From the NCBI GenBank assembly GCA_937915885.1, contig CALGGP010000008.1:1-18059 (forward strand): DNA of 18,059 nt. The letters run 5' to 3'. The DNA is from an uncultured Selenomonadales bacterium. Its GTDB lineage: Bacteria; Bacillota; Negativicutes; Selenomonadales; Selenomonadaceae. Under the pieces are notes generated by a model. That model was not told the origin of the DNA, made no database searches, and saw only the letters and a list, made by a program, of their open reading frames with translations. Below, in pieces: positions 13,693 to 18,059 of this stretch (its first letter is position 1; the number at the start of each line of letters is the position of its first letter). Position numbers and translations under genes: made by a program.

Positions 13693-13720
13693 AATTCCTA
13701 ATTCCTAATTCCTAATTGCC
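13693..13720. repeat. Four 7-base tandem repeats across the trxB stop codon
   Basis: AATTCCT three times (13693-13713) then AATTGCC (13714-13720). The trxB stop is in this tract, and the last residues of TrxB (QLGIRN) are encoded by it, so slippage would change the C-terminus. Confidence 0.8.
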
Positions 13721-14636
13721 TTATGTGTTTGTCGGCTTGGAGCGCCGCAATCGTGCCGTCCGCCGCCGCCGTCGTCAACTGCCGAATTTCTTTTTCGCGC
13801 ACGTCGCCCGCCGCGAACACTCCCTCGAGATTCGTCCGACAGTTTTCGTCCGCGAGCACAAATCCGCGCTCGTTGAGTTTGATCTGATCTCGAAACAGCT
13901 CCACGTTCGGCTCCACTCCGATATTGACAAACAATCCGTCGACAGCCAACAGCCGCGATGCTTCCGTCGTCCGATCGAGCAACTCAAGCTGCCGCAGTCT
14001 CGTATCGCCGAGCAGTTTCGCGATCTTCGTCTGCAATACTACTTCGACCTTCGGATTGTCGAACAATCTTTGTTGCGACGACTCGTCCGCGCGCAGCTCC
14101 GAGCGATGGATCAAATAAACTTTTTCCGCATACTTCGTCAAGAAATTCGCCGCGTCGACAGCCGCGTTGCCGCCGCCCGCCACCGCAATTATTTTCCCGC
14201 GATACATATGCCCGTCGCACACTTCGCAGTAATGCACGCCGCGATTGGCAAATCGATCCTCATCAGCCAACCCCAACTTCCGTCGGTGCTGACCCGTCGC
14301 GAGGATCACCGCCTTTGCCTCGTACAGATAATTCGCCGTCTCGATCAGTTTTTTCGAGCCGTCCAATTCAACGCGCTCGATCTCGTCAAACTCGTCGACC
14401 TCCGCTCCGAAATGTTGAGCCTGCTGCATGACGAGCGCCGATAATTTATTGCCGCTGATGTCGACGATGCCGGGATAATTTTCGACGTGCGCGGCGGAGG
14501 AAATTTGCCCTCCGACGAGAGCGTTCTCGAGAATTAAAGTCTTGAGCTCGAGCCGAGCGGCGTAAAGCCCCGCCGTCAAGCCCGCGATGCCCGCGCCGAT
14601 GATCACAACGTCCTTATCGATTTTTGTCTTGCTCAT
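13698..14636 (-). CDS. trxB: Thioredoxin reductase-like flavoprotein
   Basis: 312 residues, standard length. ATG at 14636 is preferred because the domain begins at once (DVVIIGAGIAGLTAGLYAAR, 9-28, FAD dinucleotide fold). The GGGAGG at 14653-14658 is 16 bases away, longer than usual. The redox-active pair is C137-E-V-C140 where CATC is most common. The second nucleotide fold is VAGGGNAAVDAANFLTKYA (152-170), and GVFAAGDVREKEIRQLTTA (272-290) is the C-terminal FAD signature. The NADPH 2'-phosphate motif, usually HRRxxxR, reads IHRSELRA (176-183), with His in place of the first Arg. The enzyme normally reduces thioredoxin-type proteins with NADPH. The divergent gene is a flavodoxin and the downstream gene a glutaredoxin, so this is a thiol redox locus. 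An unusual electron donor is possible but unproven. Confidence 0.93.
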   Translation of the reverse strand: MSKTKIDKDVVIIGAGIAGLTAGLYAARLELKTLILENALVGGQISSAAHVENYPGIVDISGNKLSALVMQQAQHFGAEVDEFDEIERVELDGSKKLIETANYLYEAKAVILATGQHRRKLGLADEDRFANRGVHYCEVCDGHMYRGKIIAVAGGGNAAVDAANFLTKYAEKVYLIHRSELRADESSQQRLFDNPKVEVVLQTKIAKLLGDTRLRQLELLDRTTEASRLLAVDGLFVNIGVEPNVELFRDQIKLNERGFVLADENCRTNLEGVFAAGDVREKEIRQLTTAAADGTIAALQADKHIRQLGIRN

Positions 14637-14666
14637 AAAAATAATCTGCACACCTCCCGCAGGCTG

Positions 14667-14695
14667 ATTATATATTGGCGCACGGCGTTTGACAA
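14667..14695 (-). promoter_or_regulatory. Sigma-70 promoter of trxB
   Basis: On the minus strand TTGTCA (14695-14690) and TATAAT (14672-14667) are 17 bases apart. Transcription would start near 14660, at the GGGAGG box, giving a very short leader of about 25 bases. Confidence 0.75.
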
Positions 14696-14708
14696 CACAA
14701 AAATTTGC

Positions 14709-14737
14709 TTGACTTTTGGCGGCGGGGCTGATATAAA
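14709..14737 (+). promoter_or_regulatory. Sigma-70 promoter of the flavodoxin gene
   Basis: TTGACT (14709-14714) and TATAAA (14732-14737) are 17 bases apart. The -35 boxes of this and the divergent trxB promoter are 13 bases apart, so a regulator bound between them could affect both genes. I saw no clear operator palindrome in that gap. Confidence 0.75.
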
Positions 14738-14768
14738 CATTGCGTCGAATTATCAAGGAGGTTTGATT

Positions 14769-15200
14769 ATGAGCAAAATAGCGGTCGTTTTTTGGAGCGG
14801 CACGGGAAATACTGAGGCGATGGCGAATGCGATCGTCGAGGGCATCAAGACGACGGACGCGGACGTCGATCTGATCCAGGTCGAAGATTTCAAGGCGGAC
14901 GACATTGAGAGCTATGACGGAGTGATCTTCGGCTGTCCGGCGATGGGCGACGAGGTTCTCGAGGAAGATTCGTTCGAGCCGTTCTTTGCGGAGGCGGAAG
15001 CGAAATTGAGCGGAGTGCCTGTGGCGCTGTTCGGCTCGTACGGCTGGGGCGGCGGCAAGTGGATGGAGGATTGGGTGGAGCGCACGAAGAATGCGGGCGC
15101 AAAACTTTTCTCCGACGGTTTGATTGCCGAGAATGCTCCCGACGATGACGTGCTCGAGGAGTGCAAACAACTTGGACAGGACTTTGCGAAGTCGCTCTGA
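14769..15200 (+). CDS. Short-chain flavodoxin
   Basis: 143 residues, typical of short-chain flavodoxins. AAGGAGGT at 14755-14762 fixes the ATG at 14769. The FMN phosphate loop is WSGTGNTEAM (9-18). The 50s loop is GCPAMGDEVLEE (55-66), as in clostridial and Negativicute flavodoxins, and the 90s loop is FGSYGWGGGKWMEDW (88-102). The protein is acidic. Flavodoxin is a one-electron carrier that replaces ferredoxin, for example under iron limitation, in the cytoplasm. It is divergent from trxB with its own strong promoter and appears to be a single-gene transcript ending at a weak hairpin near 15219. Confidence 0.95.
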   Translation: MSKIAVVFWSGTGNTEAMANAIVEGIKTTDADVDLIQVEDFKADDIESYDGVIFGCPAMGDEVLEEDSFEPFFAEAEAKLSGVPVALFGSYGWGGGKWMEDWVERTKNAGAKLFSDGLIAENAPDDDVLEECKQLGQDFAKSL

Positions 15201-15218
15201 TCGAAAAAAATTTTTCAG

Positions 15219-15261
15219 TCTCCGTAGCCGTGTTTTCGTCGCGGGCGGAGATTTATTTTTT
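15219..15261 (+). terminator. Possible intrinsic terminator of the flavodoxin gene
   Basis: TCTCCG (15219-15224) pairs with CGGAGA (15246-15251), followed by TTTATTTTTT. The stem is only 6 base pairs with a 21-base loop, so the call is tentative. The T-rich tail and position 18 bases after the stop support it. Confidence 0.45.
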
Positions 15262-15279
15262 CCTGTCGGATGGTTTTAA

Positions 15280-15355
15280 GGGCGCCGTCGTCGCTCCCGC
15301 CCACGGAGGTCGGCGCCCAACTTATGACGTGGCTCCCACCCGCGACGGCGGCGCC
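15280..15355 (+). repeat. Palindromic intergenic element, copy C
   Basis: 76 bases. Left arm GGGCGCCGTCGTCGCTCCC, central GGCGCCCAAC at 15312-15321 and right arm GCGACGGCGGCGCC. Compared with copy B, the left arm has T for A and the right arm has A for T at the partner position, a compensatory change that keeps the stem. Confidence 0.85.
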
Positions 15356-15438
15356 CGCCTCTTTCATCGATGCTTGATCCGCGTCGGCGGCGCCTCATTA
15401 ATCAGGCGGGCTCAAAAAATTTTTGAAGGCGGTATCAC

Positions 15439-15963
15439 ATGGCTGAAATTTTGATCGAAGGCGACGGGCTACGATTGCTCCGCGCGGAGCCGTCCGATCT
15501 CGAGTACATTATCGAGCTTCAATCCGATCCCGAAAATGCGCCGTTCATCTTGCCGTTCGAGCGCGAGCGTTGGATTGAAATTCTCGACGGTAAAGCCCCG
15601 CCGAAATTGGCACTGATCGTCGAGACGTCGGACGGTGAGCGCGGCGGATATCTTCTGCTCGATCACTTTAACGAGGTATCGATGTATTTATGGCACTTGG
15701 TGATCGGGCGCGGGCATAAAGGACGGGGCTTGGGGCATGGGGCGTTGCGTCTGCTCAAGCGGCTGGTGTTTGACGTTTTCAAGTGGCATCGATTGTACAT
15801 TGATTGCGAGACGACCAATGAGCGCGCGCTTCGACTTTATGATTCGGAAGGCTTTCGACGTGAGGGGTTGTTTCGCGAGTCGGAGTACATCGACGGCGAG
15901 TATAAGGATTTGATCTTTTTCGCGATGTTGGATTGGGAATATCGGGAGGCAAAAACATGCTGA
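15439..15963 (+). CDS. GNAT-family N-acetyltransferase (RimJ/RimL-like)
   Basis: 174 residues. ATG at 15439 follows an AAGG at 15426-15429. The acetyl-CoA pyrophosphate loop is GRGHKGRGLGHGALRLL (90-106, the R-x-x-G-x-G pattern). NERALRLYDSEGFRREGLFRE (127-147) is the conserved C-terminal motif of the family, where the Tyr often acts as general acid. YIDGEYKDLIFFAML (150-164) closes the fold, as in ribosomal-protein and spermidine-type acetyltransferases. The substrate cannot be named. Its stop codon lies inside the start of the next gene (7-base overlap), so the two are co-translated. Cytoplasmic, with no targeting signal. Confidence 0.88.
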   Translation: MAEILIEGDGLRLLRAEPSDLEYIIELQSDPENAPFILPFERERWIEILDGKAPPKLALIVETSDGERGGYLLLDHFNEVSMYLWHLVIGRGHKGRGLGHGALRLLKRLVFDVFKWHRLYIDCETTNERALRLYDSEGFRREGLFRESEYIDGEYKDLIFFAMLDWEYREAKTC

Positions 15964-16598
15964 AAAAATTTTTATTGATGCTGACGTTGTCGTTGTTGAC
16001 GATGACGGGCTTGACGGAGGCGGCGGACAGCTTTGAATACGTAAGCGAGGAATATCATTACAGCATCGTGTGTCCGAGCGAGCCGAAAGTATTGCCGTTG
16101 CGCGTGATGTACGATGATCCGTCGAAACAGGGCGAGATGTTGGTGTTCGAGAGTGAGGGCTTTGATGTCAAAAGCGGCTGGGTGATCATGTTTGACGCCT
16201 TCGATACGACGATGGTTCCGAACTTCAACAACGACTCGAAAAAATTCATCGAGCAGTACATTGAAGCGAAAAAGGGCAATGAGGGCTACGACGTATTTCA
16301 ACTGATCGAAGTGACGAAGGGCAATAAAGGAGTGCTCGGCGTGACGGCGAAGGAGATCGAGATAGACGAGGACGGCGACGGCACGATTGACGGGGTCGCG
16401 ATAGCGGATCATCAAGAGGCGGTAGTATTCTTCCGCACGACACTCGGGCGTTGCACAGCGATAACGTTGCTTGGCGGCGACGTCAGCGAACCGGCGATAA
16501 ATAATTTCCGCGCGGCGCTCGAGACGTTCAAAGAAGTCACTGCAAGCGATAAGAAAGATAAGAGCGATAAAAAATCCAAGAAGGACAAGAAAAAATAA
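15957..16598 (+). CDS. Small secreted protein with a calcium-loop-like motif and Lys-rich tail, unknown function
   Basis: 213 residues. ATG at 15957 has GGGAGG (15944-15949) 7 bases upstream; an in-frame TTG at 15933 is a poorer start. Residues 1-23 are a signal peptide (KK, long hydrophobic core, TEA-A cut) without a lipobox cysteine. The mature part begins FEYVSEEYHYSIVCPSEPK, a strand-rich opening reminiscent of PsbP-like or DUF1795-like folds, but I do not recognise the family. DEDGDGTIDG (137-146) fits the first nine positions of an EF-hand or dockerin calcium loop, though position 12 is Ala instead of Glu. The last residues are an almost pure Asp/Ser/Lys tail. It overlaps the acetyltransferase gene by 7 bases. 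It is probably periplasmic or cell-wall associated. Confidence 0.75.
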   Translation: MLKKFLLMLTLSLLTMTGLTEAADSFEYVSEEYHYSIVCPSEPKVLPLRVMYDDPSKQGEMLVFESEGFDVKSGWVIMFDAFDTTMVPNFNNDSKKFIEQYIEAKKGNEGYDVFQLIEVTKGNKGVLGVTAKEIEIDEDGDGTIDGVAIADHQEAVVFFRTTLGRCTAITLLGGDVSEPAINNFRAALETFKEVTASDKKDKSDKKSKKDKKK

Positions 16599-16604
16599 TT
16601 TATC

Positions 16605-16649
16605 AGCCCTCCGTTTTATGATATAATCACTCGCGAAGGAGGGCTTTTT
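16605..16649 (+). terminator. Terminator-like hairpin that also contains the next gene's ribosome site
   Basis: AGCCCTCC (16605-16612) and GGAGGGCT (16638-16645) form a perfect 8-base stem with a 25-base loop. Together with the last stem base a run of five Ts (16645-16649) follows, ending directly at the ATG of the fused rubrerythrin gene. The right arm is that gene's Shine-Dalgarno sequence. Confidence 0.65.
16619..16627 (+). promoter_or_regulatory. Extended -10 promoter of the fused rubrerythrin gene
   Basis: TGATATAAT at 16619-16627 is a full extended -10 element. The -35 region (around 16599-16604, TTTATC) is poor, as is usual for extended -10 promoters. Transcription would begin near 16634, after the left arm of the surrounding hairpin. 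Confidence 0.65.
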
Positions 16650-17813
16650 ATGTTGACAAAAATCAGTTACGGGCTGTATGTGCTGAGCGTGAGCGGCGAA
16701 CACGACAACGCCTGCATCATCAACACTCTGGCGCAGATTACGGACAATCCGGTGCAGCTCACTCTCGCGGTTAATAAGCAAAATTACACCAACGAGATTC
16801 TCAAAAAGACCGGCGACTTCACGGCGTCGATCATCTCGGAGGTGGCGTCGTTCGATCTGTTCAAACGCTTCGGATTCCAAAGCGGCAAGACCGTCGACAA
16901 GTTTGCGGGCTTCAGCGCCGTCAAGCGCACAAAGAACGGCACGTTTGCGATCACCGAGGGCACGACCGCTTACATCAGCGGCAAAGTCAAACAGATCATC
17001 GACGCGGGCACGCATGATATTTTCCTTGCCGATCTCGTAGATATGGATATGCTGTCGGACGTGGGCCCGGCGACGTATGCATACTATCATGCGCACATCA
17101 AACCGAAACCGAAGGCGGTCGGCTCGACGGCGGCGGGCAAAACGATCTGGCGCTGCACGATCTGCGGCTATGAATACGTCGGTGATGAATTACCGCCCGC
17201 ATATTTCTGCCCTGTCTGTAAACATTCGGCGGCGAGCTTCGTCAAGGTTGAGGCGATTGCCGACGCCAAGCCCGATAAGGTCGAGTTCAAAGGTTCCAAG
17301 ACCGAGAAAAATTTGTGGGAAGCGTTTGCGGGCGAAAGTCAGGCGCGGAATAAATATACTTATTATGCGTCGGTCGCCAAGAAAGACGGCTTTGAGCAGA
17401 TTGCGGAGCTGTTTACGTTGACGGCGAATAACGAGAAGGAGCATGCCAAGTTGTGGTTTAAGGCGCTCAACGAGCTTGGCGACACTCCGACGAATTTGAA
17501 GCACGCGGCGGACGGTGAGCATGAGGAGTGGACGGAGATGTATCCGCGCATGGCTGATGAGGCGGAGGCGGAAGGATTCCATGCGTTGGCTGAGCAGTTC
17601 AGAGGTGTGGCGGCGATCGAGAAGCGTCACGAGGAGCGGTATCGCAAGCTGTTGAAGTCGGTCGAGGCGAAGGCGTTTTTTGAGAAAGCGGGCGTGTCGA
17701 CGTGGGAGTGCCGCAATTGCGGACATATTTACATCGGCAAGAAGGCGCCGGACGTTTGTCCCGTGTGCAAGCATCCACAGGCGTATTTCGAGCTCATGGC
17801 GCAAAACTATTAA
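16650..17813 (+). CDS. Four-domain fusion: flavin reductase - rubredoxin - rubrerythrin - rubredoxin
   Basis: 387 residues; AAGGAGGG at 16636-16643 sets the ATG. Residues 1-150 match the FMN-binding flavin reductase half of high-molecular-weight rubredoxin (Hrb): KISYGLYVLSV, then CIINTLAQITDNP and AVNKQNYT. A rubredoxin-like knuckle pair follows (C169, C172, C187, C190). Residues about 217-340 are a rubrerythrin four-helix diiron domain: E229 in AFAGESQARNKY, the E262-K-E-H265 pair, E296/E304 region, and E324-K-R-H327. A terminal rubredoxin has C354, C357, C370 and C373. Rubrerythrins reduce hydrogen peroxide with electrons delivered by rubredoxin. Hrb-type flavin domains supply rubredoxin from NAD(P)H or a flavoprotein. 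One chain could therefore hold the whole NAD(P)H-to-peroxide path, an inference. It is cytoplasmic, for oxidative-stress defence in an anaerobe, with its own promoter and terminator. Confidence 0.93.
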   Translation: MLTKISYGLYVLSVSGEHDNACIINTLAQITDNPVQLTLAVNKQNYTNEILKKTGDFTASIISEVASFDLFKRFGFQSGKTVDKFAGFSAVKRTKNGTFAITEGTTAYISGKVKQIIDAGTHDIFLADLVDMDMLSDVGPATYAYYHAHIKPKPKAVGSTAAGKTIWRCTICGYEYVGDELPPAYFCPVCKHSAASFVKVEAIADAKPDKVEFKGSKTEKNLWEAFAGESQARNKYTYYASVAKKDGFEQIAELFTLTANNEKEHAKLWFKALNELGDTPTNLKHAADGEHEEWTEMYPRMADEAEAEGFHALAEQFRGVAAIEKRHEERYRKLLKSVEAKAFFEKAGVSTWECRNCGHIYIGKKAPDVCPVCKHPQAYFELMAQNY

Positions 17814-17828
17814 TCCGATCCCTTTCGT

Positions 17829-17855
17829 TGATCCCTTCGGGGATCATTTTTTTTT
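17829..17855 (+). terminator. Strong intrinsic terminator of the fused rubrerythrin gene
   Basis: TGATCCC (17829-17835), TTCG tetraloop, GGGATCA (17840-17846), then nine Ts (17847-17855). The stem starts 15 bases after the stop codon. Confidence 0.92.
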
Positions 17856-17857
17856 GT

Positions 17858-17934
17858 GGGCGCCGCCGCCGCTCCCGCCCCCGAATGGCAGCGCCCAACG
17901 GAGTCGGAGGTTCCCACCCCGCGCCGGCGGCGCC
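17858..17934 (+). repeat. Palindromic intergenic element, copy D
   Basis: 77 bases, starting 2 bases after the T run of the terminator. Left arm GGGCGCCGCCGCCGCTCCC, central AGCGCCCAAC at 17890-17899 (first base differs from other copies) and right arm GCGCCGGCGGCGCCC. The arms pair over 14 of 15 positions. Confidence 0.85.
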
Positions 17935-18059
17935 CGACATTCTCAACGCGCGATGAGCTACAAAAGCAGACGCCGCATTTTTTTCGCGGTAACGCCCCAA
18001 CGTCGGTGACGCTCGTCCCGCGTCGGTGACGCTCTTCCCGCGTCGGCGTCGCCCGCCCC
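17935..18059. other. Right-edge intergenic sequence with 20-base tandem repeats
   Basis: CGTCGGTGACGCTCGTCCCG (18001-18020) is repeated with one change at 18021-18040, and a third diverged copy runs to the window edge. With the preceding AACGCCCCAACGTCGG the tract resembles pieces of the palindromic element and is probably a degenerate copy that continues outside. No gene seen. Confidence 0.6.

Larger units (their letters stand above)
15201..15438. other. Gap between flavodoxin and acetyltransferase genes with a repeat element
   Basis: No gene seen. It holds an A/T palindrome (GAAAAAaATTTTTC, 15203-15216), a terminator-like hairpin (15219-15261), copy C of the palindromic element (15280-15355), a solo right half (CCGCGTCGGCGGCGCC, 15379-15394) and a second A/T palindrome (CAAAAA/TTTTTG, ending about 15424) just before the acetyltransferase ribosome site. 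No convincing promoter for the acetyltransferase was found. Confidence 0.6.

Noticed and set aside
13698..15170. N-terminal extension of TrxB to 490 residues
   Set aside because: The extension crosses the divergent promoters and runs antisense through the flavodoxin gene. The FAD motif begins right after ATG 14636.
11986..17934. CRISPR array
   Set aside because: The repeats are dispersed kilobases apart, except for a 93-base tandem without unique spacers of regular size. No cas genes are present.

Overview
The window looks like a chromosomal segment from an anaerobic, motile, diderm Firmicute, most likely of the Negativicutes (Selenomonas-like). This is inferred from the mix of gene families: a SPINDLY/OGT-type glycosyltransferase, a giant RTX-like beta-roll protein, a Cache-type chemoreceptor, short-chain flavodoxin, and a rubrerythrin-type peroxidase. 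It was not tested against any database.

Left part (1-9600, + strand). The tail of an open frame at the left edge resembles the N-terminus of the next gene. A TPR plus GT41 glycosyltransferase (129-1817) follows and overlaps by 4 bases a membrane protein with two extracellular solute-binding domains (1814-3964). That protein stops where a histidine kinase or GGDEF output domain would normally begin. A strong promoter (3971-4000) then drives a 1838-residue repeat protein (4037-9553) that ends at a clear intrinsic terminator.

Middle part (9588-14636, - strand). From right to left this holds trxB, a small glutaredoxin, a bifunctional HPPK-DHFR folate enzyme (ATGA overlap with the glutaredoxin), uracil-DNA glycosylase, and a methyl-accepting chemotaxis protein 13 bases downstream of ung. 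trxB is divergent from a flavodoxin gene, and both have near-consensus sigma-70 promoters in the 132-base gap.

Right part (14769-18059, + strand). Flavodoxin, a GNAT acetyltransferase overlapping a small secreted protein, and a four-domain fusion (flavin reductase, rubredoxin, rubrerythrin, rubredoxin). The promoter of the fusion gene lies in the loop of the preceding terminator-like hairpin.

The least ordinary feature is a family of about 76-77 base GC-rich palindromic elements. Each has GGCGCC-containing arms at fixed spacing, a central GGCGCCCAAC box and two variable 8-11 base segments. Full copies sit at 11986, 12296 (inverted), 13609, 15280 and 17858, only in gaps between transcription units. 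In the ung-folK gap a copy has been built into a 387-base inverted and tandem (93-base period) composite. These elements, the fused peroxidase, the HPPK-DHFR fusion and the promoter-in-hairpin arrangement are the main points to follow up.
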